Virus record (IMG/VR): IMGVR_UViG_3300032286_000430
Span: 1 to 32,075 of that record
Direction: 5' to 3' (one strand)
DNA length: 32,075 nt
Origin: a virus
Shown: piece by piece, positions 1 through 7,995 of the stretch
Numbering within the stretch: the first letter of the stretch is position 1
Layout of the letters: every line of letters starts with the position of its first letter
The notes under the pieces: model-generated
The model's input: only the letters and a program-made list of their open reading frames with translations
Database searches by the model: none
What the model was told of the DNA's origin: nothing
Translations under genes and position numbers: made by a program

Positions 1-11
1 CACGCTACAGT

Positions 12-3000
12 ATGGCACTGACTGTAGACATCAAACCGGGTCAGGTCGGTAAGGAAGCCAACAAGTTGAAATTAAAAACTGACAGCCAAGGGCATCCACA
101 GATTGCCAATCCAAATGGCCTGTTTGAAAAATTAAGTTTAGAATTAGCCCAATTCAAAAAAAAGAATAAGTTAGCAGAATCAACAGAACAGCTAGACGAA
201 GTTAAAATGAGCCCAACAGCCTTGCAACGCTGGGCCAAGAGTCCAGAAGCTGCTGGCATCCGTGCTGGCTTTGAAGCTGAACTGATCTTCCGTGACACCA
301 ACAGCGGCGACGACAGTGAATATGACATGGAACCTGATTACGATGCCGACGAACGTTGTCGTAGCATACAACAAATCCTAGACTTTTTTAACAATGGTGA
401 GTACGGTGGCCTGACATCACGGCAAGAAGCACGCCTACAAGAAGGACTTGACGAACAGTATTATGAGTGGTACGACGAGCAAATGTACAAGGACTTTAGA
501 GAAGAAGCAGAAGACTTGATCCGTAAAGTTATGGTAGACGAAGGCGATTGGGATCTTGACAACGAAATACAAAAACAGTTGGAGTTGTTGAATTTAACTG
601 ATGATGAAATGAATGACATTATCAAAGCAGGCGAACGGGCACCCAAGTTTACGTCAAGCAAAGAACAGATCTTGTATGCTGAAGCCAACCCACTCTACGA
701 CAAATACCTAGATGCACAGAACGAAGCCGAAGGCTTGTTGGATGATTTAATAGCCGATGAAGTTCGTAAGGAAGGTGCCAACTGGGATGCCGCACTGGAT
801 GATTTCCGTGACAATTATCAAATTGATGATGATTCGGGCTTTTTTGATGATGCTGGCCTTCGCTGGATGAGTGATGTGGCCAACAGCTATGACCTAGACT
901 GGCCCTATATGACCGGTGGTGGCAACAACGGCGGTTCACGCAGTTGGGAAGAAATTGGAGATAGTTTACATGCGGCCATAGACATGCCGGTCAAAGTAAG
1001 CAGCAACTATCACAGTACTACACGTAAGGAAGGCTTATGGATCGTTGAGCCCGACACAAGTTTACACCCCGACGACAGTGAAGACTTTGGTTTGGAAATT
1101 GTAAGTCCACCATTGCCGTTGGAGCAAGCCTTAGAAAAATTACAAGCGGTAACAGACTGGGCTAACAGCTCAGAAGGCAACGCCTACACCAACAGCTCAA
1201 CAGGTTTACACATGGGTGTTAGTGTACCATTCAAAGGTGGCGATGTTGACTACTTGAAACTGATCTTGTTCTTGGGTGACGAATATGTATTACAATCGTT
1301 TGGTCGTGAAGCCAACACCTACACCAAATCAGCCATGAGCAAGTTCCGCGAAAATATTCGAGGTGGCCGCGCAGATCCAATGGGCGCAATCAAATTGATG
1401 CAACATGGCCTACTCGAATTGGCTTACAAAGAAATACAAAAAGGTGTAGGCGAAGGCAAGTATACGTCAGCACACATACAAAAAGGCTACATTGAATTCC
1501 GCAGTGCCGGTGGTGATTGGTTAGCAGAAGAAAATGCTGACCCTGAAAAATTATCCAGCACCATGTTGCGTTATGCTCGTGCTATGAGTATTGCGGCCAA
1601 CGCTAGTGAAGAACGCAGAGAGTATGCTAAAAAGTTATACAAGTTGGTAGCCCCCGAAGGTGACAGCCAACTGGCCCTGTTCAGTCAGTATGCCGCAGGT
1701 GAACTCACCGCAGAACAACTCAAGAAAAAGTGGGCTGAAAAGACCATTGGCACAGAAAAGAAAATGAATCAGCGTTGGAAACTGTATCAAAAGTTCAACG
1801 GCACATGGACCGCGGTACCTGGTGCAGAATGGAATGGTTACACAGAAGATCAAGTTAAAAATGCTGTATGGAGCAAGTATGGTCGCGAAGCTCTTGACTC
1901 TGGCGAATATCAACTGGTCAACATGGGCGAGCAAGACTGGGAAGTATATGATGTCAACTCTGGTGCCACTCTTGAAATAGTCAAAGGCAAGAGCAAAGGT
2001 GAAGTGGCTGATGCTGTGTTTGACAAGTATGCCAATGCTGGCGTAGGATTCAATGTGCGTCCGTATGTGGATCCAGCCACAATGACACCAAGAGCCAAGT
2101 TGGCCAAGCGTATCACAACCAAGAAACCAGAACCAAAACAAGTGGCCAACCAAGCGACCAACGAGCGTGGCATTCCTTACTGGGAAGTGTATGAAATTGA
2201 AAACGATCATGTGGTCCATACATTCCTAAGTGACACAGCAGCCGATGCAAAAGTAGATGGAGCAAATTGGTTGGAGAGTATCGGAGCTGAATACCCTGAT
2301 CTGTTTGCAGTAAGACCCAAGATAAAAACTGCACAGGTTCGGGATGTTGAACCCAATGTTGCTCAGAACTTTGGTCAGCCACAAGACGCTACAAATAGAG
2401 TAGGTAGCTGGAGCATATACGATGTTACCTTGGGGCGTGAAATCAGTAGAATGGACAATGTGGCATGGTCGCAGGCCGATGCTCGTGCCAACGAACTAGA
2501 ACGTAGCACTGGACACAACATGTCAGTAAGAGGGTTATCTGAAGCCGTTGATGCTGTATCTGGTACTGGTGCTATTGCTCGAGCTATTGCCAGTGCAAAA
2601 CCGCCTTTGCCTGTTCCGGTGCGTAGGAAAGATCCTGCGGTCAAGCTGGATATTAAAAAACAACAGAAAGATCCATACGCTCAAACGTATACAAAACTAC
2701 CGGTAACTGAAACACTGCCGGCCAAGAATCTCAACCAACTGTACAAGATCAAACAGCAGTTGTCTAATCCTGCATTTAGCACTGCCGAGCCTGCTGAACC
2801 TACAGCACCAGAGACACCAAAACCAGCACAGCCCAGGGTACACACAGCATTAGCAGATCTACAACGCCAGCGTGACAAGGTGCAACAGCTTATGAATCTC
2901 AAGCAGGAAATAGAACTACTGACAGCCCGTGCTGGTCGTACCCGTTATGGCATCACTCCAGGCCTGGCCGCCGATATTGAAGACATATATCCTAATCCGC

Positions 3001-3287
3001 AGACTGAAGCTGACATGGATGCGGCCATCCAGGGCTATGAAGTACAGAAGAAAAAGCTGGCGGATTATATTGCCCGTCAACGTCGGGTATTTCCCAAAGA
3101 AGATATTGAAGAAAACTTTGCCGACGGCAAGGTCAAGGGCAAAAGTCGTCCAGGTCGTGTAAAACGCTCTGGTGCCAGTTGCAACGGAAGTGTAACAGAT
3201 CTACGAGCCCGTGCCAAACGTGCAAGTGGAGAAAAAGCCAAGATGTATCATTGGTGTGCCAACATGAAGTCAGGAAAGAAAAAATGA
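12..3287 (+). CDS. Giant mosaic protein with amidoligase-like domain and W-x-x-Y repeats (5' end uncertain)
   Basis: The protein has at least 1091 residues. Residues about 82-405 carry the signature of the amidoligase (glutamine-synthetase-like COOH-NH2 ligase) family: GFEAE at 86-90, a W..EPD.SL segment near 342-350, GLEIVSPPL at 360-368 and GLHMGVSV from 398. A long acidic insertion separates the first motif from the rest. Residues about 580-850 hold four diverged repeats centred on W589, W643, W724 and W800. A Pro-rich linker, a short coiled coil (about 935-965) and a basic Cys-containing tail follow. LDE at 61-63 and other L-x-E sites fit a T4-type prohead protease. The ATG at 12 has no Shine-Dalgarno sequence and its frame stays open to the window edge, so the true start may lie upstream. 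The family would join an amino group to a carboxylate; the substrate is unknown. The cargo role is inferred from the neighbours. Confidence 0.7.
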   Translation: MALTVDIKPGQVGKEANKLKLKTDSQGHPQIANPNGLFEKLSLELAQFKKKNKLAESTEQLDEVKMSPTALQRWAKSPEAAGIRAGFEAELIFRDTNSGDDSEYDMEPDYDADERCRSIQQILDFFNNGEYGGLTSRQEARLQEGLDEQYYEWYDEQMYKDFREEAEDLIRKVMVDEGDWDLDNEIQKQLELLNLTDDEMNDIIKAGERAPKFTSSKEQILYAEANPLYDKYLDAQNEAEGLLDDLIADEVRKEGANWDAALDDFRDNYQIDDDSGFFDDAGLRWMSDVANSYDLDWPYMTGGGNNGGSRSWEEIGDSLHAAIDMPVKVSSNYHSTTRKEGLWIVEPDTSLHPDDSEDFGLEIVSPPLPLEQALEKLQAVTDWANSSEGNAYTNSSTGLHMGVSVPFKGGDVDYLKLILFLGDEYVLQSFGREANTYTKSAMSKFRENIRGGRADPMGAIKLMQHGLLELAYKEIQKGVGEGKYTSAHIQKGYIEFRSAGGDWLAEENADPEKLSSTMLRYARAMSIAANASEERREYAKKLYKLVAPEGDSQLALFSQYAAGELTAEQLKKKWAEKTIGTEKKMNQRWKLYQKFNGTWTAVPGAEWNGYTEDQVKNAVWSKYGREALDSGEYQLVNMGEQDWEVYDVNSGATLEIVKGKSKGEVADAVFDKYANAGVGFNVRPYVDPATMTPRAKLAKRITTKKPEPKQVANQATNERGIPYWEVYEIENDHVVHTFLSDTAADAKVDGANWLESIGAEYPDLFAVRPKIKTAQVRDVEPNVAQNFGQPQDATNRVGSWSIYDVTLGREISRMDNVAWSQADARANELERSTGHNMSVRGLSEAVDAVSGTGAIARAIASAKPPLPVPVRRKDPAVKLDIKKQQKDPYAQTYTKLPVTETLPAKNLNQLYKIKQQLSNPAFSTAEPAEPTAPETPKPAQPRVHTALADLQRQRDKVQQLMNLKQEIELLTARAGRTRYGITPGLAADIEDIYPNPQTEADMDAAIQGYEVQKKKLADYIARQRRVFPKEDIEENFADGKVKGKSRPGRVKRSGASCNGSVTDLRARAKRASGEKAKMYHWCANMKSGKKK
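1767..2520 (+). repeat. Four tandem W-x-x-Y protein repeats inside the amidoligase-like gene
   Basis: Four coding units begin QRWKLYQ, QDWEVYDVNSG, PYWEVYEIEND and GSWSIYDVTLG. Their lead tryptophans are at residues 589, 643, 724 and 800. Each continues with a short turn, a helix-like stretch rich in A/D/K, and an ending such as FNVRP, FAVRP or MSVRG. Similarity is at protein level only, with spacing of 54-81 residues, so this is old domain duplication and not a recent DNA repeat. The function is unknown; a small beta-alpha binding module is a guess. Confidence 0.6.
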
Positions 3288-4867
3288 AAGCTAATGAATT
3301 TGTCACCGAAGATTCAGCCAAGTCATGTCCGCCAGCCACGCAGGACATTACACTGAATCTCAAAAATCGTCAAAAAGCCATTGACGACTACGGCTATGGC
3401 CCACTAAATCCAGACCTGCCCAACGAAAAATTCTGGCAGGCCAAGGTTGATGAATGGAATCTAGATTCAGTGGATGAAGCCAAATCTAGCCTGTGCGGCA
3501 ACTGTGCGGCCTTTGATCAACGTAAAGACACACTGGCGTGTATAGCACAGGGCATTGGATCAGATGCCGGTGCCGAAGATCCCACTATCGAAGCTGGTGA
3601 TCTTGGCTACTGCCGTTTCCTCAAATTTAAATGTGCCAGTCGTAGAACCTGTGATGCTTGGGTAACAGGTGGTCCGCTGGTTGACAAAGAACCTGTGGAT
3701 GAAAACTTACACGATTGGTTTGGCAAAGAAAAATGGGTGCGTATGGACACCAAGGGCAATATCAAAGGTCCCTGTGCTAGAGGTAGTTCTAGTGAAGGCA
3801 AACCCAAGTGCTTGCCACAGGCCAAAGCACATGCTCTTGGCAAGGCGGGCCGTGCAAGCGCCGCACAGAAAAAACGCAGAGAAGATCCTGATCCCGAGCG
3901 TCGTGGTGCCGCAAAAAATGTGGCCACCAAGGTCAAAGAAGATGAGCTAGATGAAGCTTGCTGGAAAGGCTATCACAAAGAAGGCATGAAGACCATGTTT
4001 GGCAAACGCTATCCTAACTGTGTAAAGAACAAGAACGAAAGTTTGGAAGTATATGTTGACCGTGGTGAATGTCCAGGCTGTGGTGGTGCCATGGTTGCCG
4101 AAGACCAAATTGCAGAAAAACAAGATGCTTGTTACCACAAGGTAAAAAGCCGTTACAAGGTATGGCCCAGTGCTTATGCGTCAGGAGCCTTGGTTCAGTG
4201 CCGTAAAAAAGGTGCCGCCAACTGGGGCAACAAAAGTGAATCCACAGAACAAGAGCTAGACGAAAAGTGGAGCCAAAAATACAAGAGCAGTATTAACTGC
4301 TCTAACCCTAAAGGGTTTAGTCAAAAGGCACACTGTGCCGGTCGCAACAAAAATGAAAGTCAGGAGAATATGATGGATGAATTAGATAGAATTTTAGAAC
4401 TCAGCACAGGCATGAGTACGGAAGCACGAGCAGAATTAGCAGAAGAGTTTGATCTCATTGAGTCAAACATCAATCGGCTTGCTGAACGCAATGGTGTAGA
4501 TGCTGAAGCAATCTGGGAAGATTTAGAGACATTAACAGATGATGAACTTTATGTTTTTGCTGCTACAATGCCAATTATGGAAAGTCAAGGTGTAGCAGAA
4601 GACTGGCAAAAAGCCAACAAAAAGGATCGTACAGCGGGCATGAGTCAGAAAGCTGTCAATGCTTATCGTAGAGAGAATCCAGGTTCAAAATTAAAGACTG
4701 CTGTGACTACCAAGCCTAGTAAGTTAAAGAAAGGTAGCAAAGCTAGCAAGCGTAGAAAGAGCTATTGCTCACGTAGTCGTGGACAAATGAAGATGCACAA
4801 CATCAGCTGTGCCAAGACTCCAGACAAAGCTATCTGCAAGGCACGCCGCCGTTGGAACTGTGAATGA
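3284..4867 (+). CDS. Cys/Lys-rich modular phage protein with capsid-targeting-like N-terminus
   Basis: The protein has 527 residues. The ATG at 3284 overlaps the previous stop as ATGA and follows AGGAAAG; an in-frame start at 3179 is rejected because it would lie far inside the previous gene. It begins MKANEFVTED, close to the T4 internal-protein targeting peptide. Cys-rich modules follow: residues about 69-131 (SLCGNCAAF to CDAW), 142-212 (WFGKEKW, GPCARG, PKCLP, then a basic helix), 226-248 (FGKRYPNCVK), 262-316 (CPGC, CYHKVKSRYKVWPSAYASG) and 328-357 (INCSNPKGFSQKAHC). A helical acidic segment and a very basic C-terminal Cys tail complete it. The modules are joined by LDE-containing linkers. 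The Cys pairs suggest small zinc-binding or disulfide modules and the basic tails suggest DNA contact. No enzyme is recognisable. I infer an internal head protein. Confidence 0.72.
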   Translation: MKANEFVTEDSAKSCPPATQDITLNLKNRQKAIDDYGYGPLNPDLPNEKFWQAKVDEWNLDSVDEAKSSLCGNCAAFDQRKDTLACIAQGIGSDAGAEDPTIEAGDLGYCRFLKFKCASRRTCDAWVTGGPLVDKEPVDENLHDWFGKEKWVRMDTKGNIKGPCARGSSSEGKPKCLPQAKAHALGKAGRASAAQKKRREDPDPERRGAAKNVATKVKEDELDEACWKGYHKEGMKTMFGKRYPNCVKNKNESLEVYVDRGECPGCGGAMVAEDQIAEKQDACYHKVKSRYKVWPSAYASGALVQCRKKGAANWGNKSESTEQELDEKWSQKYKSSINCSNPKGFSQKAHCAGRNKNESQENMMDELDRILELSTGMSTEARAELAEEFDLIESNINRLAERNGVDAEAIWEDLETLTDDELYVFAATMPIMESQGVAEDWQKANKKDRTAGMSQKAVNAYRRENPGSKLKTAVTTKPSKLKKGSKASKRRKSYCSRSRGQMKMHNISCAKTPDKAICKARRRWNCE

Positions 4868-5448
4868 GATTTGCGGAATTTGTTGCTGAGCTCAACTATC
4901 CTGACGAATTAAATGTAAGTGATGCCTTACAGCAATACTTTACCCGTCGCGGCTATCAAGTTGCTGGCGAAGGCCGTGATCAAATAGCATTTCAAAGTCC
5001 ACGCGGCACTGTGGTCAAAGTGCTGGGTATTGGTGACACTGATCGTGAAGATGTGGTCAAACGCTATGTCAAGTTCTTCGTGGCAAATCAACGCAATCCT
5101 TACTACCCACGCATATACAACACTGGTGAATTTCCAGTGGGCAATGAAACTTACTTTGTGTATGAACAGGAATACTTGACCTACATATCCGACGAAGAAG
5201 AAGTGTTAGAATACATAGAAGATTTGATGTCGGCACTGCCGCGTGGAGAACAAGCATTACACGCATTCCAACAAAATCGACCCATGCCCAAGTCGTTGGA
5301 TCCAGGCGAAGTTGACGGACTTGTTGTGGCCACACAAGATCTTGAAGATGCCATAGGTGGAGCCGCACCGCTAGATTTGAGCATGATTGAAAATATACGC
5401 CGTCGCGCCAATGGACACCTAGTTATTATGGATCCTTACAGCCTATGA
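4864..5448 (+). CDS. Truncated protein-kinase-like protein with capsid-targeting-like N-terminus
   Basis: This 194-aa protein starts in an ATGA overlap and begins MRFAEFVAEL. After about 30 residues the layout recalls a protein-kinase or aminoglycoside-phosphotransferase fold. Beta strands around GRDQIAFQSPRGTVVKVLG would place K52 where the ATP-binding lysine sits. A helix follows (REDVVKRYVKFF), then a hinge-like FVYEQEYL at 98-105, and the chain ends at GHLVIMDPYSL, which resembles the strand leading to the metal-binding Asp (D190). No HxD catalytic loop is visible and the chain stops right after D190, so most of a C-lobe is missing. It may be a pseudokinase or a minimal kinase. Fold assignment is inference from motif order. 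It belongs to the presumed internal-protein block. Confidence 0.6.
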   Translation: MRFAEFVAELNYPDELNVSDALQQYFTRRGYQVAGEGRDQIAFQSPRGTVVKVLGIGDTDREDVVKRYVKFFVANQRNPYYPRIYNTGEFPVGNETYFVYEQEYLTYISDEEEVLEYIEDLMSALPRGEQALHAFQQNRPMPKSLDPGEVDGLVVATQDLEDAIGGAAPLDLSMIENIRRRANGHLVIMDPYSL

Positions 5449-6866
5449 GATTAAGAGAATTTGCACCCAGCCCCGATCGTGACAACAACGATGACGTTCC
5501 AGATCCTATCTTTGTGCTGGCTAATCGTTGGTGGAATGCCACGGACCGGCAACCGCAAATTGAACATGTGCTAAACAGCCTGGGTTGGAGCATACAGCAA
5601 GTTGAAAGTGAAGATGATGCTGTGCAACTGCAACATCGTGATGGCACCACACATTTTATTAGTGCTGATGACTTTGATCCTGATCTGTTTGAAGCTATTG
5701 AAACAGTGCGAGCACATCGCGGTGGTTTAGATTTAGAAGCAAGATCAGATGAAAAAGGCATCAGCATATATGCCCATGATGCAGGCGGTAGACAAATAGC
5801 CTTTGCACATTTTGATCGTACAGGGCAAACCATAACAGGGTTTGATACATCAGTTCGTCCTGAAGCTCGAGGTCAAGGCATTGCCGCAGTCATGTATGAT
5901 TGGGCCAAAGAGTTAGGCCATCGAGTGGTACGCAGTAAAGATTTGACAGATGCTGGACGATACTTTTGGCAAAAGAATCGCGGACAAAAACGTGTATGGG
6001 AAGACCATGTAAACGAAATAAGTGATGAGCTACGTCGTAACTATCTTGACCGTGCTGGCAAGGTTGTTGACCGCCGTATGGATCACATGGCTCGTGTGCG
6101 TGACCGTCTTAACAAAGGTTATGAAATTTACCATGCTGATCGTCCTGCAGGATCCGCACAGATAGTAGATCGTTTTGAAGCCGATACTCCTGCACTAGCA
6201 CGACAGTATTATGAACGGTTTATCACTCGTTATAATTCAGACGTAGACTTTGATTTGAGACTGCGTAGGGCTACCGGCATAATGGAAATAGCTCGAATTC
6301 CACAAGGTGACTTTGGCGATAAAGACACACTTGCACCCATGACAACCCGTCCTAAAACTCGACCCTTACCGGGTGGCAGTCGATTCTCTTATGCTGTAAA
6401 TCGAAAAAATCCCGAGTTTATGGAAATTATGATCTTTGACGGTGATGCCTTGGTGGCTGAAATGGATGTAGGAGCCACACTAGACCCACTTAAAACCTGG
6501 CGTGTAGAAACTGTAGCTACCGATCCAGACTATCGCGGTCAAGGCCTAGGCAAGGCCCTGTACGGCCTGGCGCTTACTGTGCTCAAACTTACACTTGAAA
6601 CCGGCGCAACACAGACAAAACACGGACAGGCCATGTGGCTCATGTTGAATAGTATACCCGGGGTAGAAGTCATGGGCTATGCCATGGCGCCCACCAAAGA
6701 ATATCGTGCTAGACCCGGTGATACGGTTGTAGATCAAAATGACCGTTGGACTCGTTATACATTCCCTGTAGAGCCCGGGCGGCGTAGTATGCGTAGCACC
6801 AGACGTGGCACTGGCATTTATAGTAGCCAGTATGTCAGCATGATAGCCAAGTGGACCGGATCGTGA
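5445..6866 (+). CDS. Tandem GNAT N-acetyltransferase, candidate packaged effector
   Basis: The protein has 473 residues and its ATG overlaps the previous stop as ATGA. It begins MRLREFAPSP, the targeting-like peptide shared with neighbours. Two separate GNAT acetyl-CoA binding motifs are visible. The first is VRPEARGQGIAAVMYDWA (R/Q-x-x-G-x-G at about 142-146), followed by a helix and a YFW segment. The second is DPDYRGQGLGKALYGLAL at about 360-377. About 170 residues between them are rich in Arg and helical. GNAT proteins move an acetyl group from acetyl-CoA to an amine on a protein or small molecule; the target here is unknown. An ejected modifier acting early on host proteins, as T4 Alt does by ADP-ribosylation, is an attractive inference. 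The GNAT assignment is firm and the role is not. Confidence 0.82.
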   Translation: MRLREFAPSPDRDNNDDVPDPIFVLANRWWNATDRQPQIEHVLNSLGWSIQQVESEDDAVQLQHRDGTTHFISADDFDPDLFEAIETVRAHRGGLDLEARSDEKGISIYAHDAGGRQIAFAHFDRTGQTITGFDTSVRPEARGQGIAAVMYDWAKELGHRVVRSKDLTDAGRYFWQKNRGQKRVWEDHVNEISDELRRNYLDRAGKVVDRRMDHMARVRDRLNKGYEIYHADRPAGSAQIVDRFEADTPALARQYYERFITRYNSDVDFDLRLRRATGIMEIARIPQGDFGDKDTLAPMTTRPKTRPLPGGSRFSYAVNRKNPEFMEIMIFDGDALVAEMDVGATLDPLKTWRVETVATDPDYRGQGLGKALYGLALTVLKLTLETGATQTKHGQAMWLMLNSIPGVEVMGYAMAPTKEYRARPGDTVVDQNDRWTRYTFPVEPGRRSMRSTRRGTGIYSSQYVSMIAKWTGS

Positions 6867-7051
6867 GAGCCCAAGATCTCTATCCCAAGTACAGACTGTG
6901 GGCCGCCACTTTGCGTATTGAACAGCCTGACTACACCGAATATGTAGACGCTACAGTTACAGCCGCTGATCTGACACAGGCTCGCAGACTGATGAAAGCT
7001 CAGTACGGCATCACAGACCACAGCATCAGCAACATCAGAGAAGTCAAATAA
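6863..7051 (+). CDS. Small conserved-type phage protein of unknown function
   Basis: This is a 62-aa protein starting at a GTG that overlaps the previous stop as GTGA, the junction style used throughout the block. A GTG at 6851 in the same frame is the alternative. The sequence reads as two or three beta strands (YRLWAATLRI, EYVDATVTA) followed by a helix (DLTQARRLMKAQYG) and a last strand (ISNIREVK), a compact beta-beta-alpha-beta fold. It has no cysteines, membrane segment or catalytic motif. It sits between the double acetyltransferase and a beta-rich protein, so it is probably made with the internal proteins. I recognise the style from T4-like marine phages but cannot name a function. Confidence 0.6.
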   Translation: MRAQDLYPKYRLWAATLRIEQPDYTEYVDATVTAADLTQARRLMKAQYGITDHSISNIREVK

Positions 7052-7069
7052 AACCCAGCTAAATACAGC

Positions 7070-7366
7070 ATGGCCAAACAGAGCGTGCAAATCATAGCTG
7101 ACGTACATTGCAAGTGGGAAGGGTTAAATCCCATTTATCGCTTGTATGTCAATGACGAACTGTTTACAGAGCGCACCTGGGTCTGGGACAATTTTTATCT
7201 AGAAGAAACTGTGCCTATAGAAGCCGAACCAGGAGACTATTATCTTAGATGGGAATTAGTACCACCGCATTTGGCACACCTAGAAATAACCAACATGCGT
7301 GCAGGCCATGGAAATGTCACAGTAATGCCTGGCAACATTGTAAGGATAAACAATGAGACTGTATGA
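7070..7366 (+). CDS. Beta-rich hypothetical phage protein
   Basis: A 98-aa protein with an ATG start 18 bases after the previous stop. Alternating hydrophobic strands run from about residue 5 to the end: VQIIADVHCKW, IYRLYVND, FYLEETVPIEA, DYYLRWELVPP, HLEITNM and GNVTVMPGNIVRI. This suggests a small beta sandwich. It has one cysteine and no helices, signal peptide or active-site pattern. Neither the targeting-like N-terminus nor an L-x-E site is evident, so it may be a capsid accessory or binding protein and not cargo; this is speculation. CTAAATA lies just before its start (7059-7065), but too close to the ATG to act as its late promoter. Confidence 0.65.
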   Translation: MAKQSVQIIADVHCKWEGLNPIYRLYVNDELFTERTWVWDNFYLEETVPIEAEPGDYYLRWELVPPHLAHLEITNMRAGHGNVTVMPGNIVRINNETV

Positions 7367-7562
7367 GTTTGTTACGCTAACAGAAGAGGGCAGTGCCTGC
7401 GCCACTGTATCCGGCAGTATTGCGCCGGTTGAAATGGGCTTAGGCCCAGTCATTCGAAGAAATGGCGGAAGCATGTTTACAGGTAAATACTCTAATAGCG
7501 CGGATCCGTATCCGAATACTCCCGCCTATATGAAAAAAGGAAAAAAAGCTCGTGCTAAGTGA
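7353..7562 (+). CDS. Small protein with capsid-targeting-like N-terminus
   Basis: A 69-aa protein. The ATG at 7353 overlaps the end of the previous gene by 14 bases and is preceded by AAGGA at 7342-7346, a good ribosome binding site that supports the start. It begins MRLYEFVTLTEE, one of the clearest copies of the shared M-[K/R]-x-x-E-F peptide. The remainder is Gly/Ser-rich (SGSIAPV, GLGPVIRRNGGSMFTGKY) and ends in a strongly basic KKGKKARAK tail suited to nucleic-acid contact. No domain is recognised. Its size and charge recall the small internal proteins of T4 heads, which is an inference. Confidence 0.65.
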   Translation: MRLYEFVTLTEEGSACATVSGSIAPVEMGLGPVIRRNGGSMFTGKYSNSADPYPNTPAYMKKGKKARAK

Positions 7563-7992
7563 TTTATTAAAAACCTATTTGGCAAGTACATTTGCTTATT
7601 ACTTGAAGGCACACTACTTCCATTGGAATGTAGAAGGGCCGGATTTTGGCGAATTGCATGAGTTTTTCAGCAACATCTACGAAGATGCATATTCGGCTGT
7701 AGATCCCATTGCTGAATACATCCGTACCACAGAAGAATACGCACCCGGAAGCCTGAGTCGCTTCCAAGAATTAAGTCAAATACAGGACCAGACCAAGGTT
7801 CCTCGTGCCCGATTAATGTTACAAGAATTACTCGCAGATACACAGACCATGATTGACATGAGCAAGCAGGTATTTGATGTTGCTACTGGCGACGGTCGTG
7901 AAGACATTGCAAATTTTGCCGCAGAACGCCAGAGTAGTCATGGCAAATATTCATGGCAATTAAAGAGTTATTTGAAAGACGCAAGGGCATGA
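7552..7992 (+). CDS. Dps-family ferritin-like protein
   Basis: A 146-aa protein starting at GTG 7552, with AAGG at 7537-7540 and an 11-base overlap with the previous gene. The family signature is clear: H21 and H24-W25 in KAHYFHWNVEGPDF, then LHEFFSNIYEDAYSAVDPIAEYI with H36, D51 and E55 at the dinuclear ferroxidase positions. Dps proteins form 12-subunit shells that oxidise and store iron and protect DNA from hydrogen peroxide. Length is slightly short of the usual 155-170 aa because the N-terminal basic tail is missing, so direct DNA binding is less likely. Inside a block of presumed head proteins it may protect phage DNA or sequester iron during infection. Family confidence is high; role is inference. 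Confidence 0.85.
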   Translation: MLSDLLKTYLASTFAYYLKAHYFHWNVEGPDFGELHEFFSNIYEDAYSAVDPIAEYIRTTEEYAPGSLSRFQELSQIQDQTKVPRARLMLQELLADTQTMIDMSKQVFDVATGDGREDIANFAAERQSSHGKYSWQLKSYLKDARA

Positions 7993-7995
7993 TCA

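Noticed and set aside
1635-2219. 194-codon open frame on the minus strand inside the first gene
   Set aside because: It lies opposite a coding region with clear domain content, is Phe/His/Cys-rich without a domain pattern, and has no ribosome binding site.
3179-3283. Upstream in-frame start for the Cys-rich modular gene
   Set aside because: It would overlap the preceding gene by over 100 bases, while ATG 3284 has a ribosome binding site and an ATGA overlap typical of the block.
7059-7065. CTAAATA as a late promoter before the gene at 7070
   Set aside because: It is only 5 bases from the ATG, so transcription would start inside the gene, and it lacks the TATAAATA consensus.
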